Source of the DNA: Flavobacterium sp. Root935
GTDB lineage: Bacteria; Bacteroidota; Bacteroidia; Flavobacteriales; Flavobacteriaceae
DNA length: 45,958 nt
Assembly (NCBI RefSeq): GCF_001429295.1
Contig: NZ_LMJL01000010.1
Location: 419,276 to 465,233, forward strand
Direction of reading: 5' to 3'
Shown here piece by piece: positions 1 through 8,535 of the stretch. Each line of letters begins with the position of its first letter. The stretch's first letter is position 1. The notes under the pieces are model-generated. The model saw only the letters and a program-made list of their open reading frames with translations, searched no databases and was not told where the DNA came from. The position numbers and the translations under genes are program-made.

Positions 1-41
1 AGTGCAAATTTAAGGCTTTATTTAGTTTGTGCAAACTTTTC

Positions 42-73
42 GAGCAAAAAAAATGATTTTTTTTGCTTTTTTT
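42..73 (+). terminator. Rho-independent terminator of a gene lying left of the window
   Basis: The arms at 44-53 (GC followed by eight A) and 57-66 (eight T followed by GC) pair perfectly around a TGA loop, and a T-run follows at 67-73. It would end a plus-strand transcript entering from the left. The rest of 1-229 is AT-rich spacer; the only promoter-like element is a -7 box (TAGTTTTG) at 135-142. Confidence 0.6.
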
Positions 74-134
74 AATTTAAAAATCCCCTATGACTACAGA
101 AACACTTAATATACAATACATTACTTTTTGGAGA

Positions 135-142
135 TAGTTTTG
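135..142 (+). promoter_or_regulatory. Candidate -7 box for the DUF2723 gene
   Basis: TAGTTTTG matches the Bacteroidota -7 consensus TAnnTTTG. No convincing TTG (-33) element sits about 19 bases upstream, so this is a weak call. It would give a leader of about 80 bases. Confidence 0.35.
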
Positions 143-229
143 TAGAATTTTTTGTTAATGCTCGTTTCTTTACACAAAAAAACATTTTCTTTGTAGGATA
201 GAAAACATTCAAATTTTTAACACCTAAAT

Positions 230-3200
230 ATGGCACAATTCAATTTCAATAAATGGAATACAATTATTGGTTGGTTTGCATTTGCAATCGCTTTAATTAC
301 TTACACTTTAACAGTTGAACCTACAATGAGCTTTTGGGATTGCGGAGAATATATCGCTACCGCTGCCAAACTTGAAGTAGGCCACCCACCGGGAGCTCCT
401 CTTTTTCAAATGATGGGTGCATTTTTTGCAATGTTTGCGATTGATGCCCAGCATGTAGCTCTAATGGTTAACATGATGTCTGTTTTTTCTAGCGCTTTCA
501 CTATATTATTTATGTTTTGGTCTTCATCTATGATCTTAAAAAAGATTGTAGCTCGTTTTGCCGAGATTGATCAAAATAATTCGATTGTTATTTTAGGAAG
601 CTCTTTTGTTGGAGCTTTAGCTTATACTTTTTCTGACAGTTTTTGGTTTAATGCAGTAGAAGCCGAGGTTTATGCTATGGCATCTTTATTAATTGCATTG
701 CTTTTTTGGCTTGGCTTACGCTGGGAACAAGACATGGACAAACCAAAAGGAAATAAATGGCTTTTAATTATTTCTTTAGTTGTCGGACTTTCGTTTGGAG
801 TTCACTTTATGGCTCTTCTAACTATTCCTTCTATCGGATTTTTATACTATTTCAAACACTATGAAAAAGTTACTATTAAGAACTTTCTAATTGCTAATGT
901 TGTTGTTATTGGAATCTTATTATTTATTTTCAAATTACTTCTTCCATTAACCATGGCTTTTTTCGGAAAAACCGAAATCTTTATGGTAAACAGCATGGGA
1001 CTTCCTTTTAATTCAGGAACCATATTTGTAGCGTTGTTATTTATCGCTTTCTTTTATTTTGGATTAAAATTTACCAAACAAAAAGGCTTAATATTTTACA
1101 ACACTATAATATTATGTATTTTATTCATCCTGATTGGTTTCTCTACTTGGATGATGCTTCCTGTTCGTGCGAATGCTAATACGGTTATCAATGAAAACAA
1201 ACCTTCAGATGCTATTGAGGTTTTAGCGTATTATAATCGTGAACAATATGGTGTAAATCCTTTGTTTTATGGGCCTCAGTATACTGAAGTTTTTTCTGGA
1301 CTTGATGCTAAAACACCTTATTTAGATAAAAAACCTAACTACGAAAGAGATTATAAAACTGGTAAATATATTATTACCAACAATTATAAAAACGCAGAGC
1401 AAAATTCTGATGACAATCAGAAAACAATTCTGCCTAGAATGTGGAGTACAGATACCCCTCACATTCAAAATTATATCAACTTTACAAATCCTCCGAAATT
1501 CAAAATCAACCCTAATTATGATTATGAAGAGGATTTAGCTAAATACGGAATTGACCCAAGCCAGTTGAGCGAAGATGAATACAATAAGGCTACTGCTCAA
1601 TTACGCAATGAAGTTGAAAAAACTGTTTCTGAATTTAGACATGCTTACGCTCAAAAACAAATTGATAACGAAGGTTATGTTAAATTCCTGCAAAGCTACA
1701 AGGACTATTTAATTATTGAAAAACCAACTACAGCAGACAATTTTGGTTTTATGTTCGAATACCAATTTGGATATATGTACTGGAGATATTTGATGTGGAA
1801 TTTTGTTGGACGTCAAAATGATGTTCAAGGTAAGTATGATAATTTAGACGGAAACTGGATCAGTGGTATTAAACCTTTAGATTCTATTCATTTAGGATCA
1901 CAGGACAATTTACCTTCAGACGTATTAAACAATAAAGGACGTAATGTATATTATTTCCTTCCATTTATCTTAGGTTTAATTGGTTTAATGTACCACGCAA
2001 ATAAAGATCTAAAAAGCTTTTATGTTCTTTTGGCTTTATTCTTATTTACAGGAATTGCATTAAAAATATATTTGAACGAAAGACCTTTTGAACCTCGCGA
2101 AAGAGATTATGCTCTTGTTGGCTCCTTCTATGTCTTTGCGATCTGGATTGGTTTTGGTGTTTATTCGCTCTATGAAAGTATTCAAAAATATCTGGCTCCC
2201 AAAATTGCAGGACCAGTTATTATTGCAGGAAGCTTACTGGCTGCTCCTATTTTAATGGCTGCTCAAAACTGGGACGATCATGACAGATCTAACAGATATA
2301 CAGCTTTAGCAATGGCAAAGGCTTATTTAAGTTCTTGCGATAAAGATGCTATTTTATTTACTATTGGAGACAACGACACATTCCCGCTTTGGTACGCGCA
2401 GGAGATTGAGCATTTCAGGACAGACGTCAAAATCGTAAATACAAGTTTATTTATGACTGATTGGTACATCGATCAAATGAAAGCCAAATCGTATGAATCT
2501 AATGCGCTTCCTATTTCTTTCACACATGACCAATATGTAGGAGATAAACTGGATTATGTTGCTTATATTCAAAAAATTGACACTCGCTGGAATATTAATG
2601 ATTTTATAGATTTTATCAAAAATCCTAAATCAACTGTTGGTTTACAAAATGGACAGACAATTCATTTCTACCCAACTAACAAAATTAGAGTGAACGTTGA
2701 TAAAAATACCATCATCAAAAACAAAGTGGTTAATCCTAAATACAATGATTCTATTGTTCCTTATTTAGACATTAATATTAAAGGAGGTGCATTGTACAAA
2801 AACCGATTAATGATGCTTGATATCTTAGCTAATAACAATTGGAAAAGACCGATTTATTTTAGCGGAGGTGCTTTTGATGATGAAGATTATTTATGGTTAA
2901 AAGATTATCTGCAGTTAGACGGAATGGTTTACAAATTGGTTCCTGTAAAAAATACTCCTTCTAAAGACGGAGGTCCATTAGATATGGGACAAATAGATGC
3001 AGATAAAATGTATGATATTGTAATGAAATGGGATTGGGGTAACAGCGAAAGCGAAAAAATTTACCACGACCCTGAAACAAGAAGAAACAGCATTACTTAT
3101 CGCACGAATCTTTCAAGATTGATGAACCAGCTTATTGAAGAAGGTAAAATTGACAAAGCTAAAAAAGTGATTAATTTAGCTATAACCAAAATGCCTTTAG

Positions 3201-3511
3201 ACAAATTTGGCTATTATTCTTTAGTTGAACCTTTTGCCGATGGTTATTATAAAGTTGGTGAAACTGCAAAAGCACAAGACCTTTTAAACAAATTGGTTCA
3301 AAAATACAAAGAGGATTTAAACTATTACAGTACTTTAACTCCTTCTGACCAAACTGATTTAGCAGTAGATATTATTACAGATATTGAACGTTACAGAAGT
3401 TTACTGCATGTTATGCAGGACAATAAAGACACTGCTTTTTACAACAAACATAAAACGACATTTAATACTTATGTAAATGTTTTTGAACGTTTTGGACGCG
3501 AAAAAGAATAG
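230..3511 (+). CDS. DUF2723 family polytopic membrane protein, protein-O-mannosyltransferase-like
   Basis: The protein has 1093 residues. The N-terminal ~330 residues carry a series of hydrophobic helices, with a loop after the first helix containing WDCGEY (36-41) and HPPGAPL (52-58), the hallmark of DUF2723. Acidic residues in this loop are placed as in GT-C mannosyltransferases, where they bind metal or lipid-phosphosugar. A second hydrophobic block lies around 575-680, followed by a soluble domain and a C-terminal helical region (about 960-1060) that looks TPR-like. A role in transferring sugars from a lipid donor to exported proteins or polysaccharide is inferred from the fold; the substrate cannot be read from sequence. 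The next gene is a polysaccharide deacetylase, but a strong terminator separates them. Confidence 0.85.
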   Translation: MAQFNFNKWNTIIGWFAFAIALITYTLTVEPTMSFWDCGEYIATAAKLEVGHPPGAPLFQMMGAFFAMFAIDAQHVALMVNMMSVFSSAFTILFMFWSSSMILKKIVARFAEIDQNNSIVILGSSFVGALAYTFSDSFWFNAVEAEVYAMASLLIALLFWLGLRWEQDMDKPKGNKWLLIISLVVGLSFGVHFMALLTIPSIGFLYYFKHYEKVTIKNFLIANVVVIGILLFIFKLLLPLTMAFFGKTEIFMVNSMGLPFNSGTIFVALLFIAFFYFGLKFTKQKGLIFYNTIILCILFILIGFSTWMMLPVRANANTVINENKPSDAIEVLAYYNREQYGVNPLFYGPQYTEVFSGLDAKTPYLDKKPNYERDYKTGKYIITNNYKNAEQNSDDNQKTILPRMWSTDTPHIQNYINFTNPPKFKINPNYDYEEDLAKYGIDPSQLSEDEYNKATAQLRNEVEKTVSEFRHAYAQKQIDNEGYVKFLQSYKDYLIIEKPTTADNFGFMFEYQFGYMYWRYLMWNFVGRQNDVQGKYDNLDGNWISGIKPLDSIHLGSQDNLPSDVLNNKGRNVYYFLPFILGLIGLMYHANKDLKSFYVLLALFLFTGIALKIYLNERPFEPRERDYALVGSFYVFAIWIGFGVYSLYESIQKYLAPKIAGPVIIAGSLLAAPILMAAQNWDDHDRSNRYTALAMAKAYLSSCDKDAILFTIGDNDTFPLWYAQEIEHFRTDVKIVNTSLFMTDWYIDQMKAKSYESNALPISFTHDQYVGDKLDYVAYIQKIDTRWNINDFIDFIKNPKSTVGLQNGQTIHFYPTNKIRVNVDKNTIIKNKVVNPKYNDSIVPYLDINIKGGALYKNRLMMLDILANNNWKRPIYFSGGAFDDEDYLWLKDYLQLDGMVYKLVPVKNTPSKDGGPLDMGQIDADKMYDIVMKWDWGNSESEKIYHDPETRRNSITYRTNLSRLMNQLIEEGKIDKAKKVINLAITKMPLDKFGYYSLVEPFADGYYKVGETAKAQDLLNKLVQKYKEDLNYYSTLTPSDQTDLAVDIITDIERYRSLLHVMQDNKDTAFYNKHKTTFNTYVNVFERFGREKE

Positions 3512-3540
3512 ATAATATACGAAAATCTTAACAATTAAAA

Positions 3541-3578
3541 AAATGCAGCGCTGTTTGATAAATAGCGCTGCATTTTTT
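3541..3578 (+). terminator. Strong intrinsic terminator after the DUF2723 gene
   Basis: A perfect 12-bp stem (AAATGCAGCGCT at 3541-3552 with AGCGCTGCATTT at 3564-3575) surrounds an 11-base loop and runs into six T. A-tracts on the left would also give a T-run on the minus strand. Confidence 0.9.
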
Positions 3579-3609
3579 AATTTTACGTACAATGTAAATT
3601 CAATTCAAG

Positions 3610-4251
3610 ATGAGCTTTTATTGGGTAAAAACAAATTCATTTATAAAAAGGGTATTTTCTAAATATTGCTGGGACATTCCTAACAATGAAAAGAAAATAT
3701 ACCTAACTTTTGATGACGGCCCTACTCCAGAAATTACTGACTGGGTTTTATCTGAATTAAAAAAATTTGATGCAAAAGCAACTTTTTTCTGCATTGGAAA
3801 AAACATTAAAGCCAATCTAGCTTTATTTGAAAAGCTAATTACAGATGGTCATTCTATTGGAAACCACACCATGAATCATGTAAATGGATGGAAAATTCAT
3901 ACCAATGAATATATTGAAAATGTAAAAAACTGCGCAGAGGTTTTAGACGAACAAGAAAAAACTCCTAATCGTTTGCTGTTTCGTCCTCCTTACGGAAAAA
4001 TCAAAAAAGCGCAATCGAAAGTGCTAAGAAAATTAGGCTATAAAATAGTAATGTGGGATGTTTTGAGCGCTGACTTTGATCAAAGCATCACTCCTGAAAA
4101 ATGCCTTGAAAACGTAACAAAAAACGTAAAATCAGGCAGTGTAATTGTTTTCCATGACAGTATTAAAGCTTCTCCAAATTTAAGATTTGCTTTACCGCGA
4201 ACACTTCATTTTTTAAAGGAAAACGGGTATAAATTTGACATTATTCACTAA
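3610..4251 (+). CDS. Polysaccharide deacetylase family protein (NodB domain)
   Basis: This 213-residue carbohydrate esterase family 4 protein shows the NodB motifs in order: TFDDGP (33-38, catalytic base and metal Asp), HSIGNHTMNH (81-90, metal-binding His pair), RPPYGK (125-130), and a late VFHDS (181-185) carrying the catalytic His. CE4 enzymes remove acetyl groups from chitin-like oligomers, peptidoglycan or cell-surface polysaccharides using a divalent metal. No signal peptide is obvious, so the protein may act in the cytoplasm or inner leaflet, or be a small NodB variant exported atypically. It stands alone between a terminator and a convergent gene. Confidence 0.9.
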   Translation: MSFYWVKTNSFIKRVFSKYCWDIPNNEKKIYLTFDDGPTPEITDWVLSELKKFDAKATFFCIGKNIKANLALFEKLITDGHSIGNHTMNHVNGWKIHTNEYIENVKNCAEVLDEQEKTPNRLLFRPPYGKIKKAQSKVLRKLGYKIVMWDVLSADFDQSITPEKCLENVTKNVKSGSVIVFHDSIKASPNLRFALPRTLHFLKENGYKFDIIH

Positions 4252-4272
4252 GACAACATCAAAAAGAGAGTT

Positions 4273-4575
4273 TTAGACGTTAAATTGTTCTTGAACAATT
4301 CCTATTATAGTATTCGCATCAAGCTCTCCAGACTGCCTCCAAATCATTTGCCCCTCCTTATAAATCATTAAGGTTGGAAGTCCTTTAATACGAAGTGCTT
4401 CTGCTAATTCCTGATTTTTATCTACATCAATTTTAATCACTTTAGCTTTATCACCAAGCGCTGCAGCAACATCCTTAATCACAGGATGCATAGAAACAGA
4501 AGATTCATTCCAATCGGTGTAAAAATCAATTAACACTGGAACTTGAGCATTTATTAGTTCTCCAAATTTTGACAT
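4273..4575 (-). CDS. Thioredoxin-fold protein lacking the CxxC active site
   Basis: The protein has 100 residues and is collinear with thioredoxin: strand VLIDFYTDW (14-22), the active-site position, helix SMHPVIKDVA (28-37), strand VIKIDVD (46-52), cis-proline loop GLPTLM (65-70) and a C-terminal helix. Where thioredoxin has WCGPC, this protein has WNESS (22-26), and it contains no cysteine at all. It cannot act as a dithiol oxidoreductase; a binding, scaffold or chaperone role is the likely alternative. There is no signal peptide. The gene is transcribed alone from a -7 box at 4628-4635, inside the end of the neighbouring phosphoesterase gene spacing. Confidence 0.85.
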   Translation of the reverse strand: MSKFGELINAQVPVLIDFYTDWNESSVSMHPVIKDVAAALGDKAKVIKIDVDKNQELAEALRIKGLPTLMIYKEGQMIWRQSGELDANTIIGIVQEQFNV

Positions 4576-4627
4576 AAAACCAAAAATTTTAAGTTTTTTA
4601 AATCTATAAAAAGAAATAAATATAATA

Positions 4628-4635
4628 CAAATTTA
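4628..4635 (-). promoter_or_regulatory. -7 box (TAAATTTG) for the thioredoxin-fold gene
   Basis: The minus strand reads TAAATTTG, an exact TAnnTTTG match, 52 bases before the ATG at 4575. No clear -33 TTG is seen. Confidence 0.5.
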
Positions 4636-4649
4636 GCATTTTTAACGAA

Positions 4650-5885
4650 TTAAGCGACATTACGGCCTTTTTTTAGTTCAATAACCGTTATTTCGGGCAT
4701 AATACCAACTCGTCCTGGATAGGCATGAAAACCAAATCCACGGTTAACATAAACGTATCTTCCAACATTTTCGTACAAGCCTGCCCATTGTTTATAAATA
4801 TATTGTGCCAGACTCCATTTAAAATATCCTGGAATTTCAATTCCGAACTGCATACCGTGCGTATGTCCAGCAAGAGTCAGGTGAAAGTTCTTTGGATGAT
4901 TTTTAATTTCAGCTTCCCAATGACTTGGATCATGGCTCATTAAAACTTTAAAATCATCTTGATTCACACCATCCGAAGCTTTATTAAGATCTCCTGCTTT
5001 TTTAAAATTTACGCCCCAGTTTTCTACACCAATAAGAGCAATTTTATCCTCTCCTTTTTGAATATAAGTATGTTCGTTTAGTAAAAGTTTAAAGCCGATT
5101 TGATCGTATAACTTTTTAATCTGCTGAAAATTTTCGTCTTTTTCTTTTTCAGAAGGCCATGTCACATATTCACCGTAATCATGATTTCCTAAGACCGAAA
5201 ACTTTCCATATTTATAATCTTTAATACGGTTAAAAGTCTCCAGCCAAGGATGCATTTCTTTTGCATGTGTATTTACAATATCTCCCGTAAATAAAATCAT
5301 ATCTGATTCCTGCGCATTGATCAAATCAATAGCATAATTTATTTTTTCTGGATTATCGAAGCTTCCGCTGTGAACATCTGAAATCTGAGTGATTTTAAAA
5401 CCATCAAAAGCATCTGGAAGATCTGGAAAAAATATTGTTTGTTTAAAAACTTTGAAATTATATTTACCTTCAAAAATTCCATAAATCAAAGACAAAAAAG
5501 GAACTGCCGCAAGACCTAAAGCAATTTGACTCACAAATTTTCTACGATCCGGCATCATCTCTTTTCTTGGCGTATTGTACATGAAGTAATTCAATATACT
5601 TGCTCCTATTCTAAAAATATCCTCTCCAAACATTACCAATGTCAGCACAATCTTTGGCACATAAACCAAGAGCATTAAACCCATAGTAAACATGGTCTGC
5701 TTAGTTTGCCCAACAGATCGATCAAACTGTGTGAAAGAATAAATGATAAAAATTAAAAGCAGTAAGCTTATAACTTGGTAACTTACTAAAGCCCATCTAA
5801 CTTTAATTAAAGTTCGAAAAGCCTGATACGAATAAAACTCAATAAATAAGAAAAGAGCGCATAGAATTACAAAACGAAAAATCAT
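4650..5885 (-). CDS. Membrane-anchored metallophosphoesterase
   Basis: The protein has 411 residues. The first ~100 residues hold several transmembrane helices. A further hydrophobic segment (about 118-136) follows an RRKF pair at 114-117 that looks like a twin-arginine motif but sits too far from the N-terminus to be a normal Tat signal. The catalytic domain starts near 163 with the calcineurin-like motifs D170-x-H172, GD (201-202), GNHD (233-236), SHD (317-319) and GHTH (340-343), so all metal ligands are present. The layout is like YkuE/YaeI-type phosphodiesterases acting at the membrane. The physiological phosphoester is unknown. It is monocistronic. Confidence 0.88.
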   Translation of the reverse strand: MIFRFVILCALFLFIEFYSYQAFRTLIKVRWALVSYQVISLLLLIFIIYSFTQFDRSVGQTKQTMFTMGLMLLVYVPKIVLTLVMFGEDIFRIGASILNYFMYNTPRKEMMPDRRKFVSQIALGLAAVPFLSLIYGIFEGKYNFKVFKQTIFFPDLPDAFDGFKITQISDVHSGSFDNPEKINYAIDLINAQESDMILFTGDIVNTHAKEMHPWLETFNRIKDYKYGKFSVLGNHDYGEYVTWPSEKEKDENFQQIKKLYDQIGFKLLLNEHTYIQKGEDKIALIGVENWGVNFKKAGDLNKASDGVNQDDFKVLMSHDPSHWEAEIKNHPKNFHLTLAGHTHGMQFGIEIPGYFKWSLAQYIYKQWAGLYENVGRYVYVNRGFGFHAYPGRVGIMPEITVIELKKGRNVA

Positions 5886-5965
5886 TTGTTATAGTTTTAA
5901 GCAAAGTAACAAAGAATGGAAATTTTATAGCTTTTTATTATAAAAAATTTAACGCTATTAAAAAA

Positions 5966-5997
5966 TAAAAAAGCTGAAAGATGGCTCTTTCAGCTTT
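5966..5997 (-). terminator. Terminator of the first polybasic miniprotein gene
   Basis: On the minus strand a 12-bp stem (AAAGCTGAAAGA paired with TCTTTCAGCTTT, arms 5970-5981 and 5986-5997) with a 4-base loop runs into T's. Its base AAAGCTGA/TCAGCTTT is shared with the terminator at 8428-8460 behind the paralogous gene, suggesting the genes were duplicated together with their terminators. Confidence 0.85.
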
Positions 5998-6047
5998 AAT
6001 CTACCAACCTTTTAAAACTATTTTAGTCTACGACAATTAGTGCCGTT

Positions 6048-6239
6048 TTATTTTGCTTTTGGTGCTTCTGCTTTTGTAGTTTCAGCTTTTTTCTCACCTT
6101 TTGCTTTTTTGTGTGCTTTTTTATCTTGTTTAGGAGCTTTTGCTTCTTTTGTTTGAGTTGCTGGCGCTGGAGTTGTTTGAGCGTTTACCATTGAAAATGT
6201 TCCTAATACTGCTACTGCTAAAATTGCTAATTTTTTCAT
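6048..6239 (-). CDS. Secreted lysine/alanine-rich miniprotein, Asr-like composition (copy 1)
   Basis: The protein has 63 residues. Residues 1-20 are a clean Sec signal peptide ending VNA, with predicted cleavage before QTT. The mature 43 residues are almost entirely K, A, E, P, T and Q with no hydrophobic core, so it should be disordered and strongly basic in the periplasm or outside. It is paralogous to 8536-8748: the signal peptides share AVLGT and MV, and the mature parts share the KKAK and TKAEAPK-type words. Composition resembles enterobacterial Asr, an acid-inducible periplasmic protein, but alignment would be dominated by low complexity and homology is not claimed. It follows a histidine kinase gene but has its own promoter (6280-6287) with a direct-repeat operator. 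Confidence 0.8.
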   Translation of the reverse strand: MKKLAILAVAVLGTFSMVNAQTTPAPATQTKEAKAPKQDKKAHKKAKGEKKAETTKAEAPKAK

Positions 6240-6279
6240 GATCTGATTTTTTTTGATTATTATTTCATTATTTATAAGT

Positions 6280-6314
6280 CAAAGATATAATCGTAAAATG
6301 AAGACAAAATGAAG
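6280..6314 (-). promoter_or_regulatory. Promoter with OmpR/PhoB-type direct-repeat operator (copy 1)
   Basis: The minus-strand -7 box is TATCTTTG (6280-6287), 40 bases before the ATG. Two CTTCAT repeats (plus-strand ATGAAG at 6298-6303 and 6309-6314) start exactly 11 bp apart. The repeat is part of a longer near-perfect tandem of AAAATGAAGA on the plus strand (6295-6315). The gap between the proximal repeat and the -7 box is 10 bases, so the operator covers the -33 region, as expected for an activator of the PhoB/OmpR family. The promoter at 8791-8826 has the same design. Confidence 0.65.
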
Positions 6315-6341
6315 ATAAAGTCTTACAACAAATTTTAACTT

Positions 6342-7670
6342 TTAATTAGCTTTTTCAAATAATAACGTAAAAACAGTTCCTTGGTTTAAAACAGATTCAA
6401 CCTTGATTTGAACACGGTGAAAAGAAGCAATACTTTGAGCAATTGGAAGTCCTAACCCTTGTCCTTCTTGATCTGAGCTGATTCGTGCAAATCTGCTGAA
6501 TATTTTTTCCAGCTGTGATTCTTCCATTCCAATTCCAGAATCTTTGACCGAAATAAAATAATATTCGTCAACAAATCCGTCTTCTATAAAAATACTGCCT
6601 TTGGGCTTATTGTATTTTATGGCATTTATAACCAAATTATAAATAAGAATATGTATTAAGGTTTTGTTGCCTGTAAAAACAAAATCGTTTTGCATTCGAT
6701 TTACAAACTGAATTTCTTTGTCATCAATACGGTCTTCTAAATCTTCTTGCAAATCCAGAACTACCTCACGCAGATTAATTTCTTCATTTGCTTCATATTG
6801 ATTGTTATCTATTCTAGAAATAAGCAATAAATTATTGATGATTTTTTTTAGCATATCTAATGTCTTTAATGAGCCTGCAATTTTATCGACTGCGTTGTCA
6901 TTTAAAGATTCATTCTGCAATAAGTTTTCAAGTTTGTTTTTAAGCAGTGCAATTGGCGTTAGAAGTTCGTGCGAAACATTAGAAATGAATTGTTTTTCTT
7001 TTTTAAAAACTTCTGAAATACGATCCATCATTTGATTTAAAACAAAATCAAGTTCGCGGAAATCTCTTGAACCAGCTTTTATAGGAGTATGATCAAATGC
7101 ATCTGGTTCGTTTACCCGTCTGATTTTTGTATCAATGATTTTATAAAAAGGTTTGAGAAGATATTCAATATAAAACGTATCAGCCAAAAAAGTAATAAAG
7201 AGTATTACAACAAAAACCACAATAATAAAGAATCGAATAACAAAAGTTAAATCATTTACTTCACTAAGGCTGCTCCCAATTTCCAGTTGATAATCTTGGC
7301 CCTCATAAGTAAAATGATGCTGCAAAATTCGGTATTCATTTTCTTCACCTTCAATTTCACGATAATCATTGCTAAAAGTTGTTTTTTTCTGATGTGGTTT
7401 TATGGGCACGCGGGACAGTACTAAAAACTCACTGTGAAGAGTCGAAAACTCTGAAAAAGTCTCCGTGGAATCATTTGGATTTTCTATAAAATCATTGATT
7501 TCTTTTTGGTTCAAATGTTCAATAAATTTCTTCTTTTTCTCCAGCAGACTATTATTAATATGATGATAAACTACATTTTCTACCAAAATAGGCAGCATCA
7601 GCCATAAAATCAAAATCACCAACAATCTTGTCAGTGCATTAAAAATAGCTAATTGATGTTTTATCTTCAC
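6342..7670 (-). CDS. Membrane sensor histidine kinase, partner of the adjacent OmpR-type regulator
   Basis: This 442-residue kinase has TM1 (about 10-32), an extracytoplasmic sensor segment (about 33-140, rich in charged residues with no recognised fold), TM2 (about 143-163) and a HAMP-like linker. The HisKA box is SNVSHELLTPI with phospho-acceptor H234. The ATPase N-box is NLVINAIKYN, followed by DSGIGM and the GQGLGLPIA glycine-rich lid. All catalytic elements are intact. It starts 10 bases after the response-regulator stop and is surely co-transcribed with it. The two flanking secreted polybasic proteins, whose promoters carry response-regulator-type repeats, are the likely output. The signal is unknown; envelope or acid stress is an inference. 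Confidence 0.92.
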   Translation of the reverse strand: MKIKHQLAIFNALTRLLVILILWLMLPILVENVVYHHINNSLLEKKKKFIEHLNQKEINDFIENPNDSTETFSEFSTLHSEFLVLSRVPIKPHQKKTTFSNDYREIEGEENEYRILQHHFTYEGQDYQLEIGSSLSEVNDLTFVIRFFIIVVFVVILFITFLADTFYIEYLLKPFYKIIDTKIRRVNEPDAFDHTPIKAGSRDFRELDFVLNQMMDRISEVFKKEKQFISNVSHELLTPIALLKNKLENLLQNESLNDNAVDKIAGSLKTLDMLKKIINNLLLISRIDNNQYEANEEINLREVVLDLQEDLEDRIDDKEIQFVNRMQNDFVFTGNKTLIHILIYNLVINAIKYNKPKGSIFIEDGFVDEYYFISVKDSGIGMEESQLEKIFSRFARISSDQEGQGLGLPIAQSIASFHRVQIKVESVLNQGTVFTLLFEKAN

Positions 7671-7680
7671 AAAAATTGAT

Positions 7681-8355
7681 TTATTCGTTTATACGATATC
7701 CAACGTTTCGAACGGTTTCGAACCAATCTATAGGTGCGTGTTTGTCAAGTTTTTTTCTGAGATTTCGAACATGGACATCAATAAAATTAGAATCTGAATT
7801 TACTTCTAAAATATCTCCCCAAATATGTTCGGTAAGCTGCAAACGAGTAATTACCCGATTTTTATTTAAAACCAAATATTGAAAAATATCAAATTCCTTT
7901 TTCGTAAGATTGATCGGATTATCATTGAAACTTACTTTGTAATCTTGCAGCTGTAATACAAAGCCATTAATAGAAAGTGTATTTAAAGTAAAGCCGTGTA
8001 TTCTTCGAATAACGGCAAACAATCTTGCGCCAAGCTCTGTTAACGCAAAAGGTTTTGTTAAGTAATCATCGGCACCTAAATGCAGACCATTAATTCTATC
8101 ATCAAGCTCCCCTCTTGCCGTTAACACAATAACCGCCATTTTTGATTTTGTTTTTCTAACAGTCTGCAATACCTCAAAACCATCTCCGTCAGGAAGTCCT
8201 AAATCTAACAGCATCGCATCATAATCATTACTGCTAAACTCTTCTAAAGCATCGCTGCAGGTATGCGTGATTTTACATATATATCCTGCATTACACAAAA
8301 AATCATAAACCTCTACCGCAAGTTCACGATTATCTTCAACAATCAAAATATTCAT
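7681..8355 (-). CDS. OmpR/PhoB-family response regulator
   Basis: This 224-residue regulator has a receiver domain (1-118) with the acidic pocket, phospho-acceptor D51 (MLLDLGLPDGDGF), T79 and K101 (LTKPF), followed by a C-terminal winged helix (about 128-222) with the recognition-helix region SNFIDVHVRNLRKKL. OmpR-family dimers bind direct repeats with about 11-bp spacing, exactly the layout found at 6298-6314 and 8809-8826. It precedes its kinase by 10 bases. No similar repeat is visible in its own upstream region (8356-8427), so autoregulation is not evident; a terminator at 8428-8460 separates it from the miniprotein gene upstream. Confidence 0.93.
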   Translation of the reverse strand: MNILIVEDNRELAVEVYDFLCNAGYICKITHTCSDALEEFSSNDYDAMLLDLGLPDGDGFEVLQTVRKTKSKMAVIVLTARGELDDRINGLHLGADDYLTKPFALTELGARLFAVIRRIHGFTLNTLSINGFVLQLQDYKVSFNDNPINLTKKEFDIFQYLVLNKNRVITRLQLTEHIWGDILEVNSDSNFIDVHVRNLRKKLDKHAPIDWFETVRNVGYRINE

Positions 8356-8427
8356 AAAAAATGTGCTTAAGCGAAATTAAAATTAATCATTTAAAAGAAG
8401 AAAAATCTGCATTATTAAAACATTAAC

Positions 8428-8460
8428 GAAAAAAGCTGACAAATTTCTTCATCAGCTTTT
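8428..8460 (-). terminator. Terminator of the second polybasic miniprotein gene
   Basis: Minus-strand arms AAAAGCTGA (52-60 of 84xx) and TCAGCTTTT (8431-8439) pair over 9 bp around a 12-base loop and end in T's. It lies between the miniprotein gene and the response regulator. Confidence 0.75.
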
Positions 8461-8535
8461 ACCACCTTCATTCTTCATAATTATCCTTCCTGTTTTGCTT
8501 CCTTACAATCTTCGAAAACAAAACAAAAAGCAACA

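Noticed and set aside
6295..6320. CRISPR-like or microsatellite interpretation of the AAAATGAAGA repeats
   Set aside because: There are only two units with 11-bp periodicity, placed at a fixed distance from a promoter and repeated at a second promoter, which fits an operator.
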